DNA from: Streptomyces sp. NBC_00569 | Lineage (GTDB): Bacteria > Actinomycetota > Actinomycetes > Streptomycetales > Streptomycetaceae | Direction: 5' to 3' | NCBI RefSeq assembly: GCF_036345255.1 | Contig: NZ_CP107783.1 | Span: 1-64,000, forward strand | Length of the DNA stretch: 64,000 nt | Part shown: positions 33,059-41,736 of the stretch, piece by piece | Layout: the number at the start of each line of letters is the position of its first letter | How positions within the stretch are numbered: position 1 is the stretch's first letter | The notes under the pieces: model-generated | The model's database searches: none | What the model was told of the DNA's origin: nothing | What the model saw: only the letters and a program-made list of their open reading frames with translations | Made by a program: the position numbers and the translations under genes

Positions 33059-34068
33059 CGAAGCTCGGCGACGATGCGCATCTCCTTGTCGGGGTCGATG
33101 CCGTGGTCATCCCAGCGCGGATGCTCCACCGGCACCGACCCCGACGTGAGCCACTCCCAGGTGTCGGCGACGGTCTGCGCGAGCGGACGGCACACGAGCC
33201 CAGCAGCTTGCGCGCGCGTGCTGTCGACGGCCCACGTGCCCTTTGCCGTACGCCACAGCGGGAGCTCGGTCCACTCCCGAACACCGTGCGCGGTGAGCAG
33301 CTCGTCCGGCGCCCACGCCAGGCGCCCGCGGCTGCCGGTGACGGCCAGACAGGCCATCAGCAGGTCACGCATGGTGTCCCGGTCACGCGGCGCGGCCACG
33401 TTGTAGGCGCCGGGCGCTGCCGTGAGCGCGAACTCGGCGACGTCCCGGACATCGACCGGCTGAACGTGCGTGCCCGGCTCGCCCGGGGCGAGGATCGCGC
33501 CTCCCCGCCTGGCCCGGTTCAGCCACCACGGCAAGCGCCCCACGTACTCGCCAGGACCCAGGATCACGCCCGGACGCAGCACCGTCGCCCGGTCCCCGAA
33601 CTGAGACAACACAGCCGCCTCGCATCCAGCCTTCTGCATGCCGTAGTGCACGGTCACACCGCCGCCGGCGCCGTACTCACGGGACGCGTCCGGCGGCGCC
33701 GCATAGACGGGACTGTCCTCCGTGAGGGGCTCGTGCGGCCATCCCCGGTAGGCATTGACCGTGGAGACGTACACGTACCGCTCCGCCTCTGCCGCCAGCA
33801 CGCGCGTGCCGTCGAGGACCTGGCAGGGGGCCATCTCGGAGGCCGAGGTATCGACGACGAGGTCCCACGGGCCGTGACCGGCAAGCCGCTTGAGGTCGTC
33901 CGCACTGGTGCGGTCGCCGTGCACCGGCTCGGTCCCTGGCAGGTCAGGGGCGCTGCGGCCGCGGTTGAAGGTCGTGACCCTCCAACCACGCGCCAAGGCG
34001 TTCTCGGCGACGGCGCGCCCCAGGAACCAGGTGCCGCCAAGGAGAAGAATCCGCATAGGCCTGATCAT
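33055..34068 (-). CDS. NAD-dependent epimerase/dehydratase family protein
   Basis: A 337-residue short-chain extended dehydrogenase. LLLGGTWFLGRAVAENALAR near the N-terminus is the GxxGxxG NAD(P) loop, followed by VTTFNRGRS. ERYVYVSTVNAYRG and VTVHYGMQKAGCEAAV provide the Ser and YxxxK catalytic residues. A C-terminal substrate-binding part (HVQPVDVRDVAEFALTAAPG) completes it. The family includes sugar epimerases and reductases and the substrate is not clear. GGGAGAGG precedes ATG 34068; an inner ATG 34056 is possible. It is convergent with the regulator, with a stop overlap of three bases. Confidence 0.85.
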   Translation of the reverse strand: MIRPMRILLLGGTWFLGRAVAENALARGWRVTTFNRGRSAPDLPGTEPVHGDRTSADDLKRLAGHGPWDLVVDTSASEMAPCQVLDGTRVLAAEAERYVYVSTVNAYRGWPHEPLTEDSPVYAAPPDASREYGAGGGVTVHYGMQKAGCEAAVLSQFGDRATVLRPGVILGPGEYVGRLPWWLNRARRGGAILAPGEPGTHVQPVDVRDVAEFALTAAPGAYNVAAPRDRDTMRDLLMACLAVTGSRGRLAWAPDELLTAHGVREWTELPLWRTAKGTWAVDSTRAQAAGLVCRPLAQTVADTWEWLTSGSVPVEHPRWDDHGIDPDKEMRIVAELR

Positions 34069-34393
34069 TGCGCCTCTCCCCCAGTGACCGCCAGGGCTCG
34101 CCCCTCGCCCTAGGCGGCGTCCGGGGCGACTCTCGCTCGAGCTTTCCAAGCGGCGGTCGCACCCGTGATGCCCGTGTGCTGGTGCAGCGTGAACCGGATC
34201 CTGTCCGGGTCTACAGTTGCCATCCTCACGACTGCAGATCTGGCCGAGGCAATCCGCGCGGTGCGTACCTTGCTGGGTATTGGACTGTCAGTGAGGGCGA
34301 GGCGGACTTCGAAGCCGTCATCAGGCCGCCCGATGTCCTCGCGCACGGTACAAGGTCGCAGGCGGCTCTGACAGTGCCCGGTGCCGTGGGCGC

Positions 34394-35350
34394 TCAGTTG
34401 GTGGTGTCGGGGAGCCGGTATTCGTACTTGCGGGGCCTCAGGTCCTCTTCGGCCGGCTCCCAGTTGGTGAAGAGGGTGACTTTGTTGCCGCTGGCGGTGT
34501 ACGGGTCGGTGCGGGTGTCGACCTTGATGTCGCTGACGACGTAGAGGTCGACGGTGTTGTCCTTGTCCCTGGCGTGCAGGACCTCGTTGATCGTCAGCTC
34601 TACGCTCGTCGCGGCCCCCGTGGTGCCCTTGACCTCGACATGACGTTCCTCCGCGCCGCGGGTGCAGCGCAGGTCGTAGGGCTTGCCCAGCCTCTCGACC
34701 GTCCAGCCGTCCTTCTCGTAGTGGGCTATCGCGTGGTCCTCGGCGTGCAGTTCGATGGCTCTGCGTTTCTTGGGGTCGGAGATGTAGCCGGCGCCGCGGC
34801 GGCGCCGCTGAGGCTTCTTCTTGCCCTCAACCTGTTCCGCCGTGAAGCCCGGCGACTTGTCCAGGGGAACGTCTTCGGGCTCGTCGGGGTCGAAGGGGAT
34901 CCCGGCGAGCTCCAGGAGGCGCTGGGCGGGCATCTGGACGAGCTTGCCCATGCCCCGGTCGGTGCCTGAGCGGCGGATGGCGTCGCTGCCGGCTTCGGTG
35001 AGCGGTCCCTTGGGGCCCAGGGGGATGTTCTCGAGCCGGGCGAGGGGTTCGATGCCGAAGCGCTGGGGGTACTTCAGTCGTCGCTCGGCCTCTTCGTCGG
35101 GCCAGTGCCAGGACCGGCCCTCGTAGAAGCCACCGCGGACCTGGAAGAGGTAGAGCGTTGCGGTGTCGTGAAGCCAGTTCTCGAGCTGGACTCGCGGCGA
35201 GGCTCCGGTGGCCAGGAGCGCGAACTGAGGGTGGGCGTCCCTGTATTCGGGTTTTTCCTCGGGGAAGCCCCAGGACAGTGTCTCGATGCCGTGGATGAGG
35301 TTGCGCTGGGCTTCGGTGCGTCGTAAGCGGGACGAGGGCCGCGGCGGCAC
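34394..35350 (-). CDS. Putative modification-dependent nuclease, DUF3883-like
   Basis: A 318-residue protein. The C-terminal domain (residues 205-290) has the DUF3883/PD-(D/E)xK pattern: PYDLRCTRGAEERHVEVKGT gives the acidic pair and VEVKG motif, then VELTINEVLHARDKD. The N-terminal part (LSWGFPEEKPEYRDAHPQFA ... YEGRSWHWPDEE) is an unassigned beta/helical domain that could read modified bases. Similar pairs are type IV restriction enzymes (McrA/McrBC-like) acting on methylated or phosphorothioated DNA. A basic linker (GKKKPQRRRRGAGYISDPKK) joins them. The start at 35350 is uncertain. No partner gene is seen. Confidence 0.65.
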   Translation of the reverse strand: MPPRPSSRLRRTEAQRNLIHGIETLSWGFPEEKPEYRDAHPQFALLATGASPRVQLENWLHDTATLYLFQVRGGFYEGRSWHWPDEEAERRLKYPQRFGIEPLARLENIPLGPKGPLTEAGSDAIRRSGTDRGMGKLVQMPAQRLLELAGIPFDPDEPEDVPLDKSPGFTAEQVEGKKKPQRRRRGAGYISDPKKRRAIELHAEDHAIAHYEKDGWTVERLGKPYDLRCTRGAEERHVEVKGTTGAATSVELTINEVLHARDKDNTVDLYVVSDIKVDTRTDPYTASGNKVTLFTNWEPAEEDLRPRKYEYRLPDTTN

Positions 35351-35399
35351 CGTCGCCCCTCCGCGCCGGCGGTTGCAGGGCCCGCCCCCCGTACAGCCG

Positions 35400-35777
35400 C
35401 TACTCGTCCAGCGCGTCCCGTACCGCCCGCTGCACCGTCTCCCCGTCCGCGCCCAGGCCCCGGGCCTCGGTCACGAAGCGGAGGGCCAGTTCCGCCAGTT
35501 TGGCCGGGTCTGGTGTCCGGGTCGGTGCCGGAAGCGGGGCCACCCGTGTCCCCGCCCCACGACGGGTGCAGATCAGGGACGCCGCCTCCAGTTCGCGGTA
35601 GGCCCTCGCCACCGTGCCCGCCGCCAGGCCCAGGTCGGCCGCCAGCTGGCGCACCGTCGGCAGGCGTTCCCCCTCCGGCATACGGCCCGTGGTGATGAGT
35701 GCGGCCAGCTGGGCGCGGATCTGTTCGTAGGGCGGGACGGGGCTCGCGGTGTCGACGTGGACGGCGGGACCGTTCAC
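35400..35777 (-). CDS. GntR-family regulator (YtrA-like)
   Basis: A 125-residue protein with the winged-helix domain of GntR regulators: PYEQIRAQLAALITTGRMPE, GERLPTVRQLAADLGLAAGT and VARAYRELEAASLICTRRGA. The short C-terminal helix is typical of the YtrA subfamily, which has no large ligand domain. GTG 35777 overlaps the stop of the upstream membrane protein (GTGA), so it regulates its own operon. A perfect 37-bp palindrome lies upstream at 36546-36582. Confidence 0.9.
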   Translation of the reverse strand: MNGPAVHVDTASPVPPYEQIRAQLAALITTGRMPEGERLPTVRQLAADLGLAAGTVARAYRELEAASLICTRRGAGTRVAPLPAPTRTPDPAKLAELALRFVTEARGLGADGETVQRAVRDALDE

Positions 35778-36523
35778 CGGCGCACCCCTGCCTTGGGCGC
35801 GATCACCGTGAACAGACACCACGGCACGGTGACGAGGGCGACCAGGGCCGTGGGCCACAGTGCCCAGTTCGCGAGGCGCCCCACCGTGCCGTCGCAGCCG
35901 ATGTCCATCAGCGCGCCCGATGCCGTCGAGGCGGCGCCGAGAAGGGGCGCGGAGACCAGCAGCCCCCATGCGGCGACGATCGCCAGCGACCGGTCGCGGC
36001 GGGTCTGCTCGTCGCCGGGGCGGCGGGCGATCCGGGTCAGGGACCAGACGCACGCGGTGGTGGATACGGCGAGGGCGGCGAGGATGGGCAGGCCGTAGAA
36101 GAGGCCCGGCCAGGGGCTCGTGCTCGCCGTGCTTCCGTCCGGGCAGGTCACGGTCAGGGAGCGCCCGGCGCGGCCCATGTCGTCGGGCGAGGCGACCACG
36201 GCGGCCACCGCCAGCAGGACGACGAGGACGGCGGCCTCGGCGAGGAGCAGCAGGGTCATGCGCGGTGGCACGTAGTCGCGAATGCGGCGCGGCGCGAGAC
36301 CGGCCGTGCGGACGGTTCCCCGCGGCGGCGGTGTCAGCGCGTCGCCCACCAGGACGCCGGCGACCGCGCAGAGCCCGAACACCGGGATGGCGTACAGGAT
36401 GCCGACGCCGAGGCCGTCGTTCGAGCCGACCAGGCGGGCGGCGACGAGTCCGACGAGTAGCCCGGCCCAGCGCGCATAGCGGTCGGTGGCGGTCGGGCGT
36501 GGGACGGTGCCGAGTTCGCGCAT
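35774..36523 (-). CDS. Membrane protein of a GntR operon
   Basis: A 249-residue integral membrane protein with about six helices (WAGLLVGLVAARLVGS, VGILYAIPVFGLCAVAGVLV, LLLLAEAAVLVVLLAVAAVV, GLFYGLPILAALAVSTTACV, LAIVAAWGLLVSAPLLG, ALWPTALVALVTVPWCLFTV). It looks like the DUF1648-like membrane proteins that often accompany YtrA regulators. Function is unknown. ATG 36523 has GGGGG six bases upstream. It is coupled to the GntR gene downstream and probably repressed by it. Confidence 0.75.
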   Translation of the reverse strand: MRELGTVPRPTATDRYARWAGLLVGLVAARLVGSNDGLGVGILYAIPVFGLCAVAGVLVGDALTPPPRGTVRTAGLAPRRIRDYVPPRMTLLLLAEAAVLVVLLAVAAVVASPDDMGRAGRSLTVTCPDGSTASTSPWPGLFYGLPILAALAVSTTACVWSLTRIARRPGDEQTRRDRSLAIVAAWGLLVSAPLLGAASTASGALMDIGCDGTVGRLANWALWPTALVALVTVPWCLFTVIAPKAGVRR

Positions 36524-36545
36524 GAGAAACCCCCGTGTGCTCGCA

Positions 36546-36582
36546 CTTGTACTCACCGCTTGTATCAAGCGGTGAGTACAAG
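36546..36582. promoter_or_regulatory. Perfect 17-bp inverted repeat: likely GntR operator
   Basis: CTTGTACTCACCGCTTG and CAAGCGGTGAGTACAAG flank TAT, ending 23 bases before ATG 36523 (leftward). A degenerate half site (CAAACGGTTGGTACAAC) follows at 36608-36624. The dyad includes GTAC, as in YtrA-type sites. Confidence 0.75.
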
Positions 36583-36639
36583 ATGCGGCCCAGTAGGGGT
36601 TTGTGTCAAACGGTTGGTACAACTCGCATGTCCGGCACC

Positions 36640-36785
36640 ACCCGGCCGGTCACCTCTCCGAGCCCGACCCGTGTCCCGGCCGGATGCACGACCAGAGTGC
36701 CGTGAGAACGGAAGGGATCGCCGACCTGTTCGAACAGTTCCCCGACGTCAAGGCCAAGGTCGACTCCCCCACCTGGGGTTGGTGA
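36640..36785 (+). pseudogene. IS5-family (DDE_Tnp_4) transposase fragment
   Basis: HLSEPDPCPGRMHDQSAVRT followed by EGIADLFEQFPDVKAKVDS matches the conserved core downstream of the first Asp of DDE_Tnp_4 transposases (PG..HD.....G). It ends abruptly at SPTWGW. The N-terminal half and the catalytic Glu region are missing. Confidence 0.55.
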
Positions 36786-37150
36786 GTGTGCGCGGTCCGA
36801 ACTCACCACGGCCTGGCCCACTTACCACCACGCTTACCACCAGGCCCACGGCCGCTCACCACTGCAGGAGTTATGGCCCCGTGACGGCGTCAGGCCAGTG
36901 CTGGGAAGCGGGACGGTGAGAGGGCGGGCCAAGAGTGACGGCACAGCCTCAATCCCACTCTGGAGGAGCCGTCGATGCCCGCTTCCCTGCGCCGTGACCG
37001 GCGCGGCCCCCAATCAGGGCGCACTTGCCGATCCAGCCGACCGGAGAATGCGGCCCCCGCAGCGGCCCTGCGACCAGGCCAATCCGATGGGCACGAACCG
37101 GGCTGGTCGGGCGTCGGCATACTTGCCGATGCCTCTGACGCCGGCTCTCC

Positions 37151-37705
37151 TCACGGCCGCGAGCTTTCCATGACCGTGAGGAGGACGCTCGCCGTGGGTC
37201 GGATGCTGCCCGCCCTATCGGCAGGGTTCAGCTGGAGGGCGATGTCGACGATCTCTTCCTGGCCGTCCAGCGCCTCACGCTGCTTGTCGATGAGTACGGC
37301 AGGCGCCTGGATTTGAGCCACATTCCCACACAGCCCGAGACTCGACGGGGCGGCACCGACGTCACCAAGCTCGAACCGTCCGTCGTTGAGGTTGCGCTGC
37401 CCCTCTGTCACGATCTTGTTCTCCCGCAGATACGCCTGCATCGCCTGCGAGGTGCTGCGGAACGCCACGGCCAGCCGAACACCTCCGGCCGCCGCCGTAG
37501 AGTGCGTGACGTAGTGGACATTTTCGGCACCAGCGGGCAGAGCAAGGCGTACGACATCAAGCTCCTGCTGCAGCGGAACATCGCTCCCTTGGCAGGCCCG
37601 CGCGTCACCGAACGGATGCCCCTCGTCCATGAATCCCAGCCAAAGGCCCACGCCCAACGCCGCCAGGACGCACCCGCTCCCGGCCGCCCACCACAGCCCA
37701 CGCAT
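37151..37705 (-). CDS. Exported or membrane-anchored hypothetical protein
   Basis: A 184-residue protein. Residues 1-25 (MRGLWWAAGSGCVLAALGVG) form a signal anchor. The mature part is mixed (QELDVVRLALPAGAENVHYV, AGGVRLAVAFRSTSQAMQAY) with two Cys. AGGAGG precedes ATG 37705. The region 36786-37150 has no recognisable gene. The neighbouring gene is also exported, on the same strand. Confidence 0.65.
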   Translation of the reverse strand: MRGLWWAAGSGCVLAALGVGLWLGFMDEGHPFGDARACQGSDVPLQQELDVVRLALPAGAENVHYVTHSTAAAGGVRLAVAFRSTSQAMQAYLRENKIVTEGQRNLNDGRFELGDVGAAPSSLGLCGNVAQIQAPAVLIDKQREALDGQEEIVDIALQLNPADRAGSIRPTASVLLTVMESSRP

Positions 37706-37897
37706 AGGCTCCTCCTTTTTATATTCCGGGCCGCCGTTCACCGCACCGAAGCGGTTCTCCCACCAGCCCGCGGAAGATCGCGCATGCCGATCTCAGCTGA
37801 CGTTCACCCGACCGTGGCCGCTCACTCAAACCGATGCTCAACACGATCTATGGGGCAACGCGTTCGGAGACCACACCAGAGAATCTGACTCAGGTAA

Positions 37898-38272
37898 CTA
37901 GCGGGTCAGCATCTCGAAGCCGACATCGTCGCAGTACTGCACGACGCGCCCCTCCGCCTCGGAGTCACGGTTGTTCATCGCTGCCACCGTCGCCTCCGCT
38001 AAGGTGCGGCCTCCGTCAACGGGCTCATCCCGGAGCGGTCGCATCGCGAGGAAGGCGTCCTGAGCGACCGCCCCGACCTCGTCGTACCCGGACGGCTCCG
38101 GAGTGTCCGTGCCCGCCGCGTTCCGCGCCTCCTGCCACGCCCCCAGCTGCGTGCAGTAGTTCTCCCGCTGCGTGGTCAGCCGTTCCTCGTCCCTGCCCTC
38201 GGACGAGGAACACCCCGCCACCACCGCCACCAGGGCGAGGACCGGGACTACCGCCTTAAGCACACGCACCAC
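37898..38272 (-). CDS. Lipoprotein
   Basis: A 124-residue lipoprotein. The N-terminal helix (VLKAVVPVLALVAVVAGCSS) ends with the lipobox VAGC. The mature domain is helical with two Cys (ENYCTQLGAWQEARNAAGTD, QYCDDVGFEMLTR). GTG 38272 follows AGGGGG. Function is unknown. Confidence 0.7.
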   Translation of the reverse strand: MVRVLKAVVPVLALVAVVAGCSSSEGRDEERLTTQRENYCTQLGAWQEARNAAGTDTPEPSGYDEVGAVAQDAFLAMRPLRDEPVDGGRTLAEATVAAMNNRDSEAEGRVVQYCDDVGFEMLTR

Positions 38273-38559
38273 ATTGCCCCCTGCTGAAACTGCGTCCGCT
38301 CGCCCCTGCCACCTGCAACTCCCGCAGCAGAATACCCGCGTCGGATATCTTGGCCGCCGCAGCGGTCGCTGACTGAGCGGCGCAGCGCCCGTACGAAACG
38401 CGATGGCAGGCCGTCCTCTACCATGTCGTCGCCCGCGCACAGATGAGATGTAGCCGCCCATGCCCCAGCGCTGTCAAAACTCGGTTCTGGCACAGATCTT
38501 GGGGAGTCGTCGCGGAGGGTGACGGTGTCGTTCGATTGAGGGCGCGGGTCCGGGGCCCG

Positions 38560-38841
38560 TCAGCGTTCTTGCATTCTGGTCCACCACCAGCCGAACACCG
38601 CCAACTCAATATTGTTGGGGTCGGGCAGGGTGCGGCGCTCGAATTCCTCATCGATGCGTGTGATCAGTCGGCCCAAGTCCCGTTGTGCTCCGGGAGGAAG
38701 GTGCCGCATCGCCCACTCGAGGTCATCACGGGCATCTCCCACCCCGGGCGATTCGAACTCGGAGGCGTCCAGATAGCGTCCCGGCTGGTTAAAAGCTCGC
38801 TCGAAACGCGAGAGCGCATTGGCGACCGCGTTGGGCCACAT
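38560..38841 (-). CDS. Passenger hypothetical protein inside the ISL3 element
   Basis: A 93-residue helical protein (NAVANALSRFERAFNQPGRY, ARDDLEWAMRHLPPGAQRDL) ending with VFGWWWTRMQER. It lies between the left terminal repeat and the transposase gene, in the same direction. An upstream frame reaches 38970, so the start is uncertain. The family is not recognised. Its position makes it a passenger carried by the element. Confidence 0.5.
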   Translation of the reverse strand: MWPNAVANALSRFERAFNQPGRYLDASEFESPGVGDARDDLEWAMRHLPPGAQRDLGRLITRIDEEFERRTLPDPNNIELAVFGWWWTRMQER

Positions 38842-39029
38842 CTCCTGGTCTTCGACCCGGCGGATCGCTGTACGAGTCCGCGCGGAGACACCGCGGACTC
38901 TTAGGACCGAACACTGCCATCGTGGCCGCCACCGCTCTGCGCGGACGGCCTTGGGACGCCTACGCGGCATCGCCCTTTCGGATCAACATGAGCCCATCCT
39001 GCCACGGGTGGGCGGCTGCTCGCGCAGTG

Positions 39030-40633
39030 TTACTGGAGCAGGATCATCTTGCGGAGGAGTTCGAATCCGGCCCGGCCGTAGAGCTGGCGCTTGATCTTCT
39101 TGATGCGGTTAACGGCGCCCTCGATGCTGCCGGAGCTCCAGTCGAGAGTGAGCCCAGCTATCACGGCGTCAAGGTCCCGCAGAAGGTGGAGCGCGAAGCC
39201 GGTGAGACCGGGGAGCTGGCTGTCATCGACTGCGTCGATCCAGGTGGGGAGTGTGGAGCCGAGGCGGTCGGTGAGTATCTCGCCGAAGTCGCGGACGTGT
39301 CCGGCGGCTGTGTCCAGTTCAGGGCAGCGTGCAAGGACATCCTTCAGGCCGGCCCGGTCTTCCTCGCTCAGCGCAGTGGGGTGTCGGGTGAGCCAGCCGG
39401 TCAACTGACGCACCGTCGGAGTTCGGGGTGGCGTGCCGGCGGGAGTCCTGCGGAGGGTGGCGATGTGGGCGCGGACCATCTGGTAGGTGACGGGCGCGTT
39501 GTCGGCGACGAGTTCGCTGTGGAGCTGGGTGACGCTGGTGCATCCCGCGGCGAAGCGTCGCTCCAGGTAGAGCTTGTAGGGGTCCAGTCTGCGGGGGCGG
39601 GGCCGGTTTTCGCGGATGGTGTCCTGCCAGTTCGCGGCGTTCGCGTATCTGAGCACGGTGTTGAGACCCCAGCCCAGGTGCCGTGCAATCGCCCGGCGTG
39701 AGTGACCTTGAGCAAGAAGCTCGTGGACCAGGGCATGTGCTGCCTTCTTCCGCTCGGCCCGCCGTCCGACGGGCACCGAGTCGTCCTGCGGCAGACTGGA
39801 AGCCAGCCGGGTGGCCTCCGGCAGGGTGCCACTGGGCGAAGGATTGCTCAGGCAGTCGCGATGGGCGGCGACGCAGGTCTCCACGGCGCGGCCGAGGCCC
39901 TGCCATAGATGGAACCGGTCAGCGACCTGCAGAGCATCAGGGGCACCGCGGCGGGCACCCTCGGCATAGGCGCCCGCCCGGTCCCGGCAGATGATCTCCA
40001 CGCCGGGGTGACGGACAAGCCACGCGGCCAGCGGTCCGGCTTCACGCGTCGGGAGCACATCGACCACGCGATGGTCTTCGACGCTGGTCAAGACCGTGGA
40101 GTACGTCTGGCCGCGACGGATCGCGAAGTCGTCCATGCCCAGCACACGCGGCGTGCTGAACGCGGGATCAGGCAATGCAATGACCCTGCGCAACAAGGTC
40201 ATCCGGCCAGCTCCGAAGCCCAGCTGGGCAGCCAGCCGGGCGCCGGTCCGCGCGGCCAGCGCGAGCCCCACCCGTTCCAGGGCACGGTTGAGCCGCATGG
40301 TGAACCGTGCGTGCGGGGCGGCCAGCCGGGAGAACGGCTCGGCGAACGTCCGGCGCGGGCAGTCCGCCGACCCGCAGATGAAGCGCCGGACCGTCAGCCG
40401 GATCACGAAGCCCTGCTCAGCGAGTGGAAGGTCCCTCAGCCTGCGCTGGTATCGGTCGTGGACCCGTCCCGAGACCGGCCACAGTCCGGACACGCAGCCC
40501 CGGCCGCGCGGCCTATCGCCACCACCTCGACCGTGCCGAACGCGGCCGTAACCGCCTCGACATCCACATCATCGATCCCCTCGAACACCAGCGAGCCCCA
40601 GAACGGTGCATCGGTCTGCTTGACCAGCACCAT
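39030..40633 (-). pseudogene. ISL3-family transposase, frameshifted
   Basis: The first 50 residues (VLVKQTDAPFWGSLVFEGID ... ACPDCG) are in one frame, then a single missing base near 40480 shifts to SGRVHDRYQRRLRDLPLAEQ and continues open for 480 residues. The body has the N-terminal zinc ribbon (CPDCG, FICGSADCPRRTF), the DDE core (RVLGMDDFAIRRGQTYSTVL, VEIICRDRAGAYAEGARRGA, SSGSIEGAVNRIKKIKRQLY) and the ISL3-specific linker HTH. It would be about 535 residues if the frame were intact. Confidence 0.85.
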
Positions 40634-40981
40634 CACCGTCCGCAACCGACCGCAGCAGCAATCGGCAGACACCTGAGGGAGCGTCAATTCCGTCCGTGGG
40701 ATGACAAGGCGTACGCCGTCTCACACGAGCCCGTCTCCTCGCAATCGAACGTCGAGGTAACGCTCCGCGACGACTCCCCAAGATCTGTGCCAGAACCCGA
40801 AACTCGTGAACATCACCCGACCGTGGATCTGGGTGCCTCCCAAACCCGTGAACAACCGACAGCACTACTCGTGAATGAAGCCAGCGGAGAATGGTGGGGC
40901 ATGAACGCTCGGCGCGTGAACTGGCATCGCTTCCTGAAGTCTGCCGGTGGCCAGTTCGCCGTGGTCACCCTGCTCGTCCTA

Positions 40982-41735
40982 GGCCGTGTATCGAAAGTGG
41001 ATCTTGAGTGACGGATGGGGGACGATTCGCTGCCGGACCGTAGGGTGCGCCGTGAGGTAGACGTTCAGAGAGGAATGGCCATGGGGGACGTGCAGCTGGC
41101 GTGGCAGCGACTGGTGGACTGGCTGGAGACGAATGCACCGACGACTGCATCGTCGGTTCTCGCTCCCGCTCCGCCGGCAGCGATCACTGCGGCAGAGAAG
41201 CGCATGGGCGTCGTTTTCCCGGCCGACCTTCGGACGTGGCTCCTGGCCTCCGGGGCCGACAACGGCCCTGTTGGTGTCACGGAGGGGGTCGTGCCCGGCA
41301 ACAACCGCGATTTGCTGGGACTCGCGGCCATGGAGCGGACGTACCACTTCAAGATGGAGATCGAGCGCGACGACCCGTCCCCCGATCCGGAGTTTCCCTT
41401 CTGGCATGAGCAGTGGATTCCGATCATCTCGGACGATGAAAGTTGTTACGGCAAGTTCCTGGATGCGCGTAGCGGTCAGATCGGTTCATTCGGCGATGGG
41501 GATGAGCCATCTTTCGGAGTTCACGAGTCACTGACCGCTCTGTTCAGCCAGATGGTCGCCCTCATGGCGCAGATTTCCGCGGGGGAGCAGCGCGCTGCTG
41601 GACGTGTTCAAGACGGCAGGCTCATCTGGGACTGACGATCGGCGTACGCACATAGGCCCACGGTGCCGACCGACATCTCCCACCGTGATTTGAACCTTCG
41701 CCGCACCGTTCGAGATCCATTTCCGATACACGCCC
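40982..41735. mobile_element. Inverted-repeat-bounded unit carrying an SMI1/KNR4 gene
   Basis: Left end 40982-41008 reads GTGTATCGAAAGTGGATCTT; the right end reverse-complemented (41709-41735) reads GTGTATCGGAAATGGATCTC. CTAG lies at each outer edge. The only gene between is the SMI1/KNR4 gene; no transposase is present. The right end abuts the left repeat of the next IS (41735-41751). Confidence 0.6.
41081..41635 (+). CDS. SMI1/KNR4 family protein
   Basis: A 184-residue protein of the SMI1/KNR4 (SUKH) fold: ITAAEKRMGVVFPADLRTWL at residues 35-55 is the hallmark, followed by EGVVPGNNRDLLGLAAM and QWIPIISDDESCYGKFLDAR, the conserved WIPI..D..G... strand. Bacterial members are typically immunity proteins against polymorphic toxins, but no toxin gene is nearby. 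The start is ATG 41081 or 41075, with GAGAGGAATG upstream. The only gene within a bracket of inverted repeats. Confidence 0.85.
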   Translation: MGDVQLAWQRLVDWLETNAPTTASSVLAPAPPAAITAAEKRMGVVFPADLRTWLLASGADNGPVGVTEGVVPGNNRDLLGLAAMERTYHFKMEIERDDPSPDPEFPFWHEQWIPIISDDESCYGKFLDARSGQIGSFGDGDEPSFGVHESLTALFSQMVALMAQISAGEQRAAGRVQDGRLIWD

Positions 41736-41736
41736 T

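Larger units (their letters stand above)
38483..40797 (-). mobile_element. ISL3-family element with a passenger gene
   Basis: Perfect 35-bp terminal inverted repeats lie at 38483-38517 and 40763-40797 (core GGTTCTGGCACAGATCTTGG), with partial similarity extending to about 60 bp. The element carries a frameshifted transposase (39030-40633) and one small gene (38560-38841). AAACTCG occurs just outside both ends. Total length is 2.3 kb, long for a plain IS. Confidence 0.85.

Noticed and set aside
34110..34346. Possible IS4-like transposase fragment (TVDPDRIRFTLHQHTGITGA)
   Set aside because: Only about 20 residues resemble a transposase motif from memory; not enough to call a feature.
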